From: Collinsella tanakaei
GTDB lineage: Bacteria > Actinomycetota > Coriobacteriia > Coriobacteriales > Coriobacteriaceae
Assembly: GCF_030373545.1 (NCBI RefSeq)
Contig: NZ_JAUDCO010000003.1
Span: forward strand, 1-64,000
Direction of reading: 5' to 3'
DNA: 64,000 bases
Shown here in pieces: positions 42,255-52,750 of the stretch. The stretch's first letter is position 1. Every line of letters begins with the position of its first letter. The notes under the pieces are model-generated. The model was not told the origin of the DNA. It searched no databases and was given only the letters and a program-made list of their open reading frames with translations. The position numbers and the translations under genes were made by a program.

Positions 42255-43358
42255 CTATCGCACCAAGCGCGCGAGACACTGCGCCCAGCCGCGCGTCGCC
42301 ACGAAGAAGCGCGCCAAGCCGAGCCGTCCGAGCCTGATTCCGCAGGCGTCCGCGCCCGCCACGGCATGCGCCGCGCGTCGCACGGCAGGGTGCGCCGGCA
42401 GGTCGGCCCACGCCGCTCCATACGCCTGCGCGAGCATCCGGTTCAAACGGCACGACATCGCACTGGACGTCTTCGGATCAAGGCAGGCGATGTCGAACAG
42501 GGTGAAGTCGAGACACCACGTGACCATCCGCTCGGGACACAGAGGGCCGAGGCCGCGCGCGTCCCATGCCGAGAAGATGCTCGCAAGCACGTCCAGATGC
42601 CTGGCGAGCTTGCGCTCCCGGGCGGCCGCGCCGTCGTGTTCGTGCGTGAGCGAGGCATCGTTCATGCGGTAGCGGTAGAGCTTGTCCGATATGAGCACCG
42701 TCGTGCGAGCGAGCGGATACACGGTGAAGTGAAAGGCGACGTCCTCCGCGAAGCGCAGCGACTCATCGAAGCGAATGCTCTCGCGCAGGGCAAACGAGCG
42801 GTCGACGACCGTGCGACACGCATAGGGCTGCGCGTTGGCGGAGAACAGCAGGTCCGCACTGAAGCCGCGGTAGACGGCGTCGGCGGGACTCAGCAGGCGC
42901 TTGATGCGCGCCGAGGCGAGCTCGGGCGGCTCACAGGCAGCGCCGCAGGTCACGACGTCGACATCGCGCGCCGACGCGAAGGCGCGGGCGATGCGCTCCG
43001 CAAAGGTCGGCGCGACCATGTCGTCGGAATCGAGAAACGCCACGAGACGCCCGCGCGCGGCGGCCATGCCGGCGTTGCGCGCCGCAGCCAGACCGGCATT
43101 CGCCTGATGCAGGACGCGCACGCGGCCATCGAGCGCGGCGTAGCGCTCGAGCACCTCCCCCGCCCCGTCGGGCGAGCCGTCGTCCACGCAGACGACCTCG
43201 ATGTCGCGCACGGTCTGGACGAGCGCCGAGTCCAGACACGCGCCCACGGTCGTCTCGGTGTTGTAGACGGGAACGACGAAGGTCATGAGGGGCGACTGCG
43301 GCGCACAGGCGTCGGACACCCGTCCAGACGGCATGGCAGCGTTCGTCTCATCAGCCAT
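42255..43358 (-). CDS. GT2-family glycosyltransferase
   Basis: A 367-residue GT-A fold transferase: VVPVYNTETTVGACLDSAL near residue 27, VCVDDGSPDG for the nucleotide, and FLDSDD as the DxD-type metal site. The remainder is helical and poorly conserved. The ATG at 43358 overlaps the stop of the upstream glycosyltransferase gene by 8 bases, so they form an operon. Likely sugar addition to a wall or capsular glycan; donor and acceptor unknown. A longer open frame upstream is the shadow of the neighbouring gene. Confidence 0.88.
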   Translation of the reverse strand: MADETNAAMPSGRVSDACAPQSPLMTFVVPVYNTETTVGACLDSALVQTVRDIEVVCVDDGSPDGAGEVLERYAALDGRVRVLHQANAGLAAARNAGMAAARGRLVAFLDSDDMVAPTFAERIARAFASARDVDVVTCGAACEPPELASARIKRLLSPADAVYRGFSADLLFSANAQPYACRTVVDRSFALRESIRFDESLRFAEDVAFHFTVYPLARTTVLISDKLYRYRMNDASLTHEHDGAAARERKLARHLDVLASIFSAWDARGLGPLCPERMVTWCLDFTLFDIACLDPKTSSAMSCRLNRMLAQAYGAAWADLPAHPAVRRAAHAVAGADACGIRLGRLGLARFFVATRGWAQCLARLVR

Positions 43359-44493
43359 GGCGAAGCCTGCCCAACGCGTATGATGCCACCAAGCCGGGAC
43401 CTCCCAGCCGCAGGTAGTGGACCATGCGTCCAAGCGATCCCGCCGTGGCATAGCCTGGATATCTTTTGAGCCAGAGCTCAGGGTCGCGCACGATCGCCTC
43501 GAGGTTCGCACGCTTCCAGGGGCGAAAGTCCGCAAGCGACACCGTCTGGGCGTCCAGATCCCGCGCGAACTCGCGCGCCATGCGGTCAAGAAACGGCGCG
43601 CGGAGCTCCGGCGCCAAGCGGACATAGCTCCACATATACGAGTCGTACTTGGCGACCTGGGCTGCGCGCAGCAGCCGGACCGCCTCCGCCTCGCCATGGC
43701 GCGCGGCGAACTCGCATCCGATCCAGCGCTCGATCTCGGCGTATTCGCCGCATGTGCAAAACGCCTTGTCAGGCGCCTTGACCGACGAGCTCTCGTTGTC
43801 CTGTCGATAGCGCACGACCGCCCTGTTGACGTAGACCGCGCGCTCGGCGCTCGCGAGCACCTTGAACGCAAAGGAGCAGTCCTGAAACGACGCGCCGGGC
43901 GTGGGCAAAAAGCGAATGCCGTTGTCCTCCAAAAACGAACGACGGTACACCGCCGACCAGATCGAGGGCTCGCAGGAGAAGATCGTCGCGTCGTCCCGGG
44001 GGCGCAGCGCCTTACCGCACCTGTTCGCGGGCACAACCCGCACAGGCGCCGTACGCACGCGGGGAACGGACCAGTACCGTTCGAAGTTGCCCTTCGCCAG
44101 ATCGGCGCCGGCCTTACGGGCGGCGGCGACGAGCGCGCGCAGGCCGTCCGCACATGCAAGGTCATCGGGCTCGAGGATGCCTACGAACTCGCCGCGGGCA
44201 GCGGCGAGACCCCGGTTCATGGAGTCGCCGTAGCCCGTGTTTTCCTTCGATATCACGCGGATGCGCGCGTCGCGTTCGGCGCGGGCGCGCAAGATGTCCG
44301 CCGAGCCGTCGGTCGACCCGTCGTCGATGCACACGATCTCGATGTCGGCAAGCGATTGGGCACATGCCGACGCAAGGCTCTCCTCGAGATAGCTCCTGAC
44401 GTTATAGACGGGAACGAGCAGCGAGAGTACGGGTGCCTCTCCCGACCGCACGGGTGCCCCGGCGGCCTCGCCCGCTCTGTTTGCGAAAACCAC
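43351..44493 (-). CDS. GT2-family glycosyltransferase
   Basis: A 380-residue enzyme with LLVPVYNVRSYLEESLASA (about 24-43), VCIDDGSTDGS and the metal site ILEPDD (about 106-111), followed by a long C-terminal region (residues ~230-380) with DNESSSVKAPDK, common in GT2 enzymes of teichoic-acid or capsule loci. The GTG start at 44493 follows GAGGAGG. First gene of a two-gene operon with the next glycosyltransferase and divergent from a third at 44781, so this is a small glycan-assembly locus. Confidence 0.88.
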   Translation of the reverse strand: MVFANRAGEAAGAPVRSGEAPVLSLLVPVYNVRSYLEESLASACAQSLADIEIVCIDDGSTDGSADILRARAERDARIRVISKENTGYGDSMNRGLAAARGEFVGILEPDDLACADGLRALVAAARKAGADLAKGNFERYWSVPRVRTAPVRVVPANRCGKALRPRDDATIFSCEPSIWSAVYRRSFLEDNGIRFLPTPGASFQDCSFAFKVLASAERAVYVNRAVVRYRQDNESSSVKAPDKAFCTCGEYAEIERWIGCEFAARHGEAEAVRLLRAAQVAKYDSYMWSYVRLAPELRAPFLDRMAREFARDLDAQTVSLADFRPWKRANLEAIVRDPELWLKRYPGYATAGSLGRMVHYLRLGGPGLVASYALGRLRHG

Positions 44494-44698
44494 GGTGTCG
44501 CCTCCTCGCGTTGGCTCTCACCACACAAAGCGCTGCGATACTACCCCGCGTCGGCCGGGATGATGCAAAGTTGTAAAACTCTTTACCGCAGGTAGACAGA
44601 TGTGACACGCGCTCTTCACATAGATAAAGAAACCATTTCGTTTTGATACAGATACTGCAAGCTTTCGCCATTCTTACGGTTTGCAAACACGGCGTTTC

Positions 44699-44704
44699 TA
44701 TAAT
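44699..44704 (+). promoter_or_regulatory. -10 box (TATAAT) of the 44781 glycosyltransferase gene
   Basis: A consensus TATAAT; the best -35 candidate TTACGG (44674-44679) gives a 19-base spacer. Transcription from about 44711 rules out upstream ATGs (44643, 44703) and supports the ATG at 44781. Confidence 0.5.
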
Positions 44705-44780
44705 GAGCCGCATCGTGTCGCCCGTATCGGGCGCCACGCCCCAACCCACCGACAGCCCCTTGAAAGGTGGTGGCTCGGAC

Positions 44781-45824
44781 ATGGAACATATCCTGGACAA
44801 ACGCGGGAACAAGCGCACGCACGCGCCGTGCCCCATCGACCGGCTCGCCGTCATCGCCGTCACCTACAAGCGCCAAGAACTGCTCGCCGACCTGTTCGAA
44901 TCCCTGGTCAACCTGACATCCGCGCCGTGGCGCATCATCGTCGTCGACAACGAGAACTCAGAGCGAACCGCCCGCATGGTGTCCGACCTCAACGAGCGCC
45001 TGGACGCCGCATGGGGCGCCCCTGAGCCCGACGATCTCGGCGGAGGCGTGCGCGTCGTCTACGCCCCGCAGACCGATAACCTGGGCGGCGCCGGCGGCTT
45101 CTCGGCCGGCATCGATCGCGCCTATCGCTTGGGCGCGCAATGGTTCTGGGTCATGGACGACGACGTGACGGTCCTGCCCGACGCCATCGACAAGCTCGCG
45201 CGCTGGACCGACCGCTTCGACGTCATCCAGGGCGCACGCCACGACTTCGACGGCGGCGACTTCTATTGGATGTATCGCCTGATCACGCCGCTCGGCATCC
45301 CCAACCCCATCGCGCCCGCGGGCTTTGGCCCCACGGGCTTTCGCCCCACCAATCAGCTGTGCTTTGAGGGCGGCCTGTTCTCGCGCCGCGTGGTGAAGGC
45401 GATCGGCCTTCCCGACCCGCGTTACTTCATCTACGGGGATGACGCCGTCTATGGCTATCTGGCGAGCAAGCACTTCAAGGCGGCAGCCGTCAGCGACGTC
45501 ATCCTCAAGCGCGGGCGTGCCGTGTCCAACTGGGACATCGCCGGCAAGCGGCAGCTCAACTCGACGAGCGATTTCAACCGCTACTTCATCATGCGCAACC
45601 GCGGCTATACCGCGCAGTACCTGAAGGCGCACGGGGACTACCACCGCTTCTGGTACGGTGTGGGGACCGCGGCGACCTTCATCAAGGAGCTCATCCGCCT
45701 GGTCATGGTCGACCGGTCGTTTGCAACGGGCATCCCGGCCCTCGTGCGCGGCATGCGCGATGCGCGCAAGATCTACCGCGACCGCAGCTGGGCGCCCATG
45801 CCTCCCCTCGGCGTGCTCGCGTAA
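44781..45824 (+). CDS. GlfT2-like GT2 glycosyltransferase
   Basis: A 347-residue transferase. After a ~20-residue leader comes VIAVTYKRQELLADLFESL, then VDNENS, DNLGGAGGFSAGIDRA, and the metal site WVMDDDVTVLP (DDD). The DNxGG(A)GGF pattern is typical of galactofuranosyl- and rhamnosyl-type GT2 enzymes. A C-terminal region with GDDAVYGYL is where the catalytic base is expected. GAAAGGTGGTGG lies ~10 bases before the ATG. Divergent from the two-gene GT2 operon on the other strand. Confidence 0.87.
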   Translation: MEHILDKRGNKRTHAPCPIDRLAVIAVTYKRQELLADLFESLVNLTSAPWRIIVVDNENSERTARMVSDLNERLDAAWGAPEPDDLGGGVRVVYAPQTDNLGGAGGFSAGIDRAYRLGAQWFWVMDDDVTVLPDAIDKLARWTDRFDVIQGARHDFDGGDFYWMYRLITPLGIPNPIAPAGFGPTGFRPTNQLCFEGGLFSRRVVKAIGLPDPRYFIYGDDAVYGYLASKHFKAAAVSDVILKRGRAVSNWDIAGKRQLNSTSDFNRYFIMRNRGYTAQYLKAHGDYHRFWYGVGTAATFIKELIRLVMVDRSFATGIPALVRGMRDARKIYRDRSWAPMPPLGVLA

Positions 45825-46038
45825 GCCCTCGTCAGGTTCCCGCCGCTCCAGCTGAGGTCCCGGCTCAAAGCTCCATAGGAAATCCCCGTGTGTTGCTACT
45901 TTTTGTTCTCTTGCGCGCGGGGCCTCGATACATCGTCCACGGGTACAAAATGCCAAGGAGCCCGTTCGGCGCGCTCGCATATCGGCGCGCATCGGGCATC
46001 CTTCTTCACGCATTCCGCCATGAGCGAAAGGACCGGGC

Positions 46039-46986
46039 ATGGCACCCTATATGGACGACTACACGAGCCGTCGGAAGACGCGCATCTACGTGCGCCCCTC
46101 CGACCATGAGGCACCCAGCAAGGACGACCTGATCGGACAGACGCAGGCCATCCCGATCAAACAGGGGCTGTTCGACGGGCTGTCCGTCGCGCAGATCATC
46201 GCCGGCGCCGCTGCCGCCGCGACCTCCGTGGCGCTCGCATCGTATATCGGACTTGCCGGTTCGATCATCGGCGCGGCGGTGAGCTCGGTGGTCACGGTCG
46301 TCTCGTCCCAACTGTACCGTCGCTTCCTCGACGCGAGCGCGCGCAAGATCAAGACGGCCGGCAACCGCGCGCGCAGCGGCTACGCCTCGGGCTATGGCTC
46401 TGCCGACGCCACCGAGGTTATCGCCCCTGCCGCGGACGCCCCTGGTGCGCGCATGGCGCCGTCCAAGATTCGCGCCCGCGCCGCTGCCGCGCGGACCGCG
46501 AACCAGCGGAAGGTTATCGCGTTCTCGATCGTCATCGCGCTCGTCGCCGTCGTCGCCTGCGCAGCCGCCATCCTGCTGGGCACCGCAGGCGCCGGCTTGG
46601 GTGAGAAGACCGCGCCGATCATTCCTGTCATCACCCGCGAGCAGCCCGTCGATAGCGGCACCGTTGACGCTGAGGATGCCGAAGGTGAAGCGGAACAGGC
46701 CGACACCGACAGCGATGCCGCCGACAGCACCGCGCCGGACGATGCGTCCGGCAATGCAGGGACGGCTGACGAGCCCGCCGGCGCTCCGGGCACGGACGAC
46801 GCGGGCGCGTCGGATTCGACACCCGGTACCGACACCGGAGAGAACACGGGCGAGATGACGCCCGGCGAGACGACGACGCCCGGCGATGGAAGCGACATCG
46901 TCACGGACGGCACGGCTGGATCCGAGGGCTCGGGCGACACGTCTTCGCAGGCCCCGGCAAACGGGCAGACGGGCGCCGCCCAGTAG
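46039..46986 (+). CDS. membrane protein of unknown function with long acidic tail
   Basis: A 315-residue protein. Cytoplasmic, charged N-terminus (1-45), two closely spaced hydrophobic segments (about 50-68 and 70-90), a basic loop (95-157), another membrane span (158-182), then a ~130-residue Asp/Glu/Thr/Gly/Ala-rich tail of low complexity, probably outside the cell. GAAAGGA precedes the ATG. No recognised family. The low-complexity tail resembles spacers of surface proteins. Confidence 0.7.
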   Translation: MAPYMDDYTSRRKTRIYVRPSDHEAPSKDDLIGQTQAIPIKQGLFDGLSVAQIIAGAAAAATSVALASYIGLAGSIIGAAVSSVVTVVSSQLYRRFLDASARKIKTAGNRARSGYASGYGSADATEVIAPAADAPGARMAPSKIRARAAAARTANQRKVIAFSIVIALVAVVACAAAILLGTAGAGLGEKTAPIIPVITREQPVDSGTVDAEDAEGEAEQADTDSDAADSTAPDDASGNAGTADEPAGAPGTDDAGASDSTPGTDTGENTGEMTPGETTTPGDGSDIVTDGTAGSEGSGDTSSQAPANGQTGAAQ

Positions 46987-47170
46987 GCCGCAAGGAAACG
47001 GTACCGGTGCTGCGGGACGGCACCTGACGCGCTGTGAGGCGGACCCTGACACGACGCGTGCGCCCGGCTTGTCGCAGCGCGCACCGATTTGCCGGCGGGT
47101 GCATCTCGCGCGCGGCGGGCGCCGCAGCCGATGCTAAGATGGTGTGCAGACGCAGAAGAAATGAGGCACC

Positions 47171-48472
47171 ATGAGCATGCGCGATACGCGGCCGTCGCTG
47201 ACGACCGGCAACCATATCTACCTGTACCGATTGCTTTCCGAACAGCTGGGATGCGGCAAGCAGACCCTGCTGCCCCGCGTCGAGGAGGCCCTTGCCACCG
47301 ACCGCATGGAAGCGGTCGACCTCGGTTTTGAAAGCACACGCGAGCTGCTCGAACAGCTCGACGACTTCATCAAGCTCACCGTGTTCAAGGGCGGGCGCGT
47401 CTACGCCACCGTGATCGCCCAGCCCGCTTGGGACGAGGCGCTCGCCGCGCCCGAGAAGCAGCAGACCGACACCTCCGGCAAACCGTGGAAGCGCAAGAAA
47501 GCCGACAAGAGCCTGAAACCCGTCAAACCGCGCCGCATCAAGCGCAAGGTGGAGGAAGTCGGCGCGAACGCCCCCGCGGCAGATGCCGTTGCGGCGGACG
47601 CGGCCGTGCCCGACGCGAGCGCGGCCCCCCAAACCGCGTCCGACGGCTCGCCAGATGCGGCAGAGCTGTCCACGGAAGCCGGCGTGCCGAGCACGCCGAG
47701 CCCCGCCGCGGAGGAGCACGCCTCTGAAGCGCAGAGCGATGGCGAGGGATCAGAGAGCACCGCGGCCCCGATGCCTGAGGCGACCGGAACCGAAGCCGTT
47801 GTCGACGAGTCCGCCGACAACGTGCCCACGGCGCCCGAGGACGCTGGAGAGGACGAGCAAGCCCCTGCCGACGCGGAAGCCGTGCAACCCGCCATCACCC
47901 TGACCGTCGTCTACGACCCCGAAAACGCAAACGCCGGCATGAGGACGCTCGAGTCCACGCCCGGCATCACAAGCGCCGCCGTGGACGATTCGAATGAGGC
48001 CGCGCCAGAGCGGCTGGACGTGATTGCAGACGCCGCCGAGGATGCACCTGTGGACCAGCCGTCTGCCACCGAAGACGCACCGACAGACGAACCGGCCGCC
48101 ACGACGGAGCCCGCGCCCGCAGCTGAGCCCGCAAGCGCGACGCCGCCCGCCAAGCCTGCCCCCGCAGCCGCGCCCGCTCCCGAGCCGGCTTTGCCTGACG
48201 ACGCCCCGTGCGACTTCGCCTACGACGTCTACTGTCCCGCCGAGGTGCTCGCCGAGATGACCTATCTGCTCCCCTACGGCGCAGACGTCCTCGGCATCAT
48301 GACCGAGTACTACCACATCGCCCGGCTGCGCGGGACACTCGAGGCCACGCGCAACCGCATGGCCTTCCCCCTGGGCTACACGCGCGATGGCCAGCGCCAC
48401 GCCGTCACCATCCACCTCAGGCGCAACACGACGAACGGCGGTGCCGCCTGGATCGTCACCTCCGCCGAATAG
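47171..48472 (+). CDS. unknown two-domain protein joined by a long disordered linker
   Basis: A 433-residue protein with no signal or membrane segment. N-terminal domain (1-95) has alternating helices and strands; its end (DLGFESTRELLEQLDDFIKL ... GGRVYAT) recalls OST-HTH/LOTUS winged-helix domains, an impression only. A basic patch (107-128, Lys/Arg-rich) follows, then ~215 residues of Ala/Pro/Glu/Asp low complexity, and a conserved-looking C-terminal domain (345-433; FAYDVYCPAEVLAEMTYLLP, HAVTIHLRRN). Possibly RNA- or DNA-binding. GAGGCACC precedes the ATG. Function unknown. Confidence 0.65.
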   Translation: MSMRDTRPSLTTGNHIYLYRLLSEQLGCGKQTLLPRVEEALATDRMEAVDLGFESTRELLEQLDDFIKLTVFKGGRVYATVIAQPAWDEALAAPEKQQTDTSGKPWKRKKADKSLKPVKPRRIKRKVEEVGANAPAADAVAADAAVPDASAAPQTASDGSPDAAELSTEAGVPSTPSPAAEEHASEAQSDGEGSESTAAPMPEATGTEAVVDESADNVPTAPEDAGEDEQAPADAEAVQPAITLTVVYDPENANAGMRTLESTPGITSAAVDDSNEAAPERLDVIADAAEDAPVDQPSATEDAPTDEPAATTEPAPAAEPASATPPAKPAPAAAPAPEPALPDDAPCDFAYDVYCPAEVLAEMTYLLPYGADVLGIMTEYYHIARLRGTLEATRNRMAFPLGYTRDGQRHAVTIHLRRNTTNGGAAWIVTSAE

Positions 48473-48496
48473 CCCTCGCACATCGATGCACACGAA

Positions 48497-48536
48497 GACG
48501 GGACCGCTTGAGTCAAATGGCTCAAGCGGTCCCGTC
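48497..48536. terminator. bidirectional terminator between the unknown gene and ettA
   Basis: A perfect 16-bp stem (48497-48512 with 48521-48536) with loop TCAAATGG, then CCTTACGTTGTTTC. It lies between convergent genes (stops at 48472 and 48559). Confidence 0.85.
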
Positions 48537-48558
48537 CCTTACGTTGTTTCAGTTGGCG

Positions 48559-50238
<1,680 letters not shown>

Positions 50239-50405
50239 GAAGAACTCCCTGTTGGGTCAGTTGATAGGTATGCGACCATCCTCGCAGATAACCGCAGCGA
50301 GCGCGACATGCGACTTTCTTCTCCACGACGAAACCACTCGGATACTCATCGAGGAGCGGACCTGTTGTTCGCCCCACAAGACACGTCGCCGACGTCATGG
50401 ACCCC

Positions 50406-50411
50406 TATAAT
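50406..50411 (+). promoter_or_regulatory. -10 box (TATAAT) upstream of tcdA
   Basis: A consensus TATAAT 36 bases before the ATG at 50447. No good -35 hexamer at 16-18 bases; only the -10 box is supported. Confidence 0.45.
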
Positions 50412-50446
50412 CGTGATCGTACAACCGGGACGCGAAAGGCATGAAC

Positions 50447-51214
50447 ATGGCAGAGACAGCCACCGATCGGCTTCGCATCATCATGGGCGACGAGGGACTC
50501 GCCCGCCTGCAGCAGGCAACCGTCATGGTGTTCGGCGTGGGCGGCGTGGGCTCCAACTGCATCGAGGCGTTGGCGCGCGGCGGCATCGGACGCCTTGTCA
50601 TCATCGACAAGGACGTGGTCGCCCCGAGCAACATCAACCGCCAGGCAATCGCGTTTACCAGCACCGTCGGCCGACGCAAAATCGATGTCATGGCGGCCAT
50701 GATCGCCGACATCAACCCCGCCTGCAAGGTCGTCGCACGAGATGCCTTCGTGCTGCCCGAGAATCTCGACGAGCTTGTCGACAACTGCCTTGCGGCCTGT
50801 GGCGGGCGCATCGACTACATCGTCGACGCCATCGACACCGTCGCGACCAAGCTCGCCATCGCCGAGCTCGCGCCGGCGCGCGGCATCCCCCTCATCAGCA
50901 GCATGGGCGCTGCCAACAAGCTGCACCCCGAGTGCCTGCGCATCGCCGACATCCACGACACGATCCGCGACCCGCTCTCGCGCGTCATCCGCAAGGAGTG
51001 CCGGCGCCGCGGTATCCGGCACCTGCGCGTGCTGTACTCGTGCGAGGAGCCACCCGCGTCGCGCGACGCGCAGGGCGCGGGGCGCCGCGAGCTGGGGACG
51101 GCGAGCTTCATGCCGCCCATCATGGGCCAGATGATCGCCGGCGAGGTCATTCGGCGCATCTCGGGCGTGGGCTGCGAGCCCGTCCGTCCCGACGGCACGC
51201 GCGCCGGCGCATAA
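50447..51214 (+). CDS. tcdA: tRNA threonylcarbamoyladenosine dehydratase
   Basis: An E1-like (ThiF/MoeB fold) enzyme that dehydrates t6A37 of tRNA to its cyclic form. About 255 residues. ATP-binding GVGGVGSNCIEALARGGIG (about 29-47) and DKDVVAPSNINRQ, then VDAIDTVATK and SSMGAANKLHP, typical of TcdA. An ATG at 50441 is also in frame; the second ATG is preferred because GAAAGG is seven bases before it. It is followed 16 bases later by a TatD-type gene on the same strand. Confidence 0.9.
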   Translation: MAETATDRLRIIMGDEGLARLQQATVMVFGVGGVGSNCIEALARGGIGRLVIIDKDVVAPSNINRQAIAFTSTVGRRKIDVMAAMIADINPACKVVARDAFVLPENLDELVDNCLAACGGRIDYIVDAIDTVATKLAIAELAPARGIPLISSMGAANKLHPECLRIADIHDTIRDPLSRVIRKECRRRGIRHLRVLYSCEEPPASRDAQGAGRRELGTASFMPPIMGQMIAGEVIRRISGVGCEPVRPDGTRAGA

Positions 51215-51230
51215 GGGGTCGGGAGGTCGC

Positions 51231-51992
51231 ATGAAGCTCTACGACATGCACTGCCACCTCGAGCTGATGTCCAATGCTGCCGAGGTCTCACGCGACGCCG
51301 CGCAGCTCGGCATCGGCCTGCTCGATGCGACCGTGACCCCTGCAGCGTTCGCTCAGGCCCGCAAGATCCACGCGGATGCGCCCGCCGTGCGCGTCGCTGC
51401 GGGGCTGCATCCGTGGTGGCTCGACGACGGACGCTGCGATCGCACCGACATCGAGATGCTCGTGGCCCAGATCACCTCGTGCCCCTACGTGGGCGAGGTC
51501 GGACTCGACTTCTCGCAGCGACACGCCGCCAGCGCTGACCTGCAGACAGAAGCCTTCGATGCCATCGTCCAGGCCTGCGCCTCCCATCCGCTGCCCGGAC
51601 GGCTTTTGACCATACACGCCGTGCGCGCAACCGGCACCGTACTCGATGTGCTCGAGCGCCACGGCCTTGACCGGAGCGCCGCCTGCATCATTCATTGGTT
51701 CTCGGGCACGAGCGACGAGCTGACCCGCGCACGGCGGGTGGGCTGTCTGTTCTCGATCAACGGACGGATGCTTGCCACCAAACGCGGGCGCGAGTACGCG
51801 CGCGTCATCCCCGAGGATTCGCTTTTGCTCGAAACCGACGCGCCGCCGGGTGATGGGCCTTACTCTGCTTTAGCGATTAAAGACGAGCTAGAGGAAACCC
51901 TTTCTCACCTTGCCGAAATCCGCGGCGTCGACGCGTGCGAACTCGGTAAGCGTATCGTCGAGCGCAGCGCGGCGCTGCTCGCCATCGACTAG
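51231..51992 (+). CDS. TatD-family metal-dependent hydrolase
   Basis: A 253-residue TIM-barrel hydrolase of the TatD/YcfH group (possible 3'-5' DNase or D-aminoacyl-tRNA-type function). Metal ligands: DMHCHLE (5-11), VGEVGLDF, the IHAVRAT and HWFSGT histidines, and LETDAPPG near the end. All expected ligands are present. GGGAGG precedes the ATG. Probably in an operon with tcdA. Confidence 0.9.
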   Translation: MKLYDMHCHLELMSNAAEVSRDAAQLGIGLLDATVTPAAFAQARKIHADAPAVRVAAGLHPWWLDDGRCDRTDIEMLVAQITSCPYVGEVGLDFSQRHAASADLQTEAFDAIVQACASHPLPGRLLTIHAVRATGTVLDVLERHGLDRSAACIIHWFSGTSDELTRARRVGCLFSINGRMLATKRGREYARVIPEDSLLLETDAPPGDGPYSALAIKDELEETLSHLAEIRGVDACELGKRIVERSAALLAID

Positions 51993-52102
51993 GCGGCGTT
52001 CGCAAATCCGTGCGCTTATCTCCCCTTCAAGCGGGTATTGAGTATATGAGCGGCAGCTTTGCCGCCCGTCCCGTAAGGCCGCGACGAGGAAAGGAGACCA
52101 TG

Positions 52103-52372
52103 ATGTTCGATCTGTACGATATCGGCACGCTTGCAGGGATGCTCGCCTCGCTTGCCGTCGTGTACCTTTTCCTTGAGGCGGCGTCGGTCGCGCTGCCCGC
52201 GCTCGCGGCACGCGCCTCGAGGTGGCTGAACACCGAGGACGATACTGTCGCGTGGGCGCACCGTCCCATCGATGCCTCGCCGTCAGGGGTCGCGCCGGCA
52301 TCCGGCCGCAAGCTGCACGCCAGCTCCGCGCATCCGTTCATGAACAACCGCCCGATACGCCAAGCGGCGTAA
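52103..52372 (+). CDS. small single-span membrane protein, unknown
   Basis: An 89-residue protein with one hydrophobic segment (about 8-33) and a polar C-terminus ending in NNRPIRQAA. AAAGGAGA lies six bases before the second of two adjacent ATGs (52100, 52103), which decides the start. Not recognised. It follows the TatD gene by ~110 bases and is closed by the terminator at 52401. Confidence 0.65.
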   Translation: MFDLYDIGTLAGMLASLAVVYLFLEAASVALPALAARASRWLNTEDDTVAWAHRPIDASPSGVAPASGRKLHASSAHPFMNNRPIRQAA

Positions 52373-52400
52373 TCGCAGCACGATTCAAATCAGTCCAGGG

Positions 52401-52430
52401 AAAAGAGGAGGGCTTCGGCCCTTCTCTTTT
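52401..52430 (+). terminator. Rho-independent terminator
   Basis: AAAAGAGGAGGGC - TTCG - GCCCTTCTCTTTT: a 13-bp stem (one G-T wobble), stable TTCG-type loop and terminal T-run, 28 bases after the 52372 stop. Confidence 0.9.
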
Positions 52431-52635
52431 GCGCCACGGGGACAAGGTCCCAAGGAGGCCCGTAGGACAAAGCAGGCTTCCGGCTCGTTATATTGTCGCA
52501 GGCAGACGTACGAAAATGGCACCCTTAGCCTGACCGTTGCCACCTGATCATCCGGTCAGGACATGCGCGCGGTCAGCGTCATAGTACCAGCTAGACCATG
52601 TTGAATCGACCTGAAAGCAGGTCGCGAGGTGACTC

Positions 52636-52724
52636 GGGCTGGCCGCCCAGGCCGGTCCAAGAATATGCTCGCATCCCCCTTGGGCTGGCCGCCTACGCCG
52701 GTCCAAGAATATGTCCGCATCCCC
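52636..52724. repeat. 43-bp direct repeat, two units (46-bp period)
   Basis: Units 52636-52678 and 52682-52724 share 39 of 43 bases, with blocks GGGCTGGCCGCC, GCCGGTCCAAGAATATG and CGCATCCCC. A small hairpin GACCTG-AAAG-CAGGTC lies just before (52608-52623). Between the 52401 terminator and the HAD gene end; non-coding. Confidence 0.85.
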
Positions 52725-52750
52725 AGCCAACGCTCAATGTAAAAATATCC

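Noticed and set aside
43359-44165. Upstream extension of the 42255-43358 glycosyltransferase
   Set aside because: It overlaps the neighbouring glycosyltransferase in another frame and is Arg/Ser-rich without homology; the ATG at 43358 is the sensible start.
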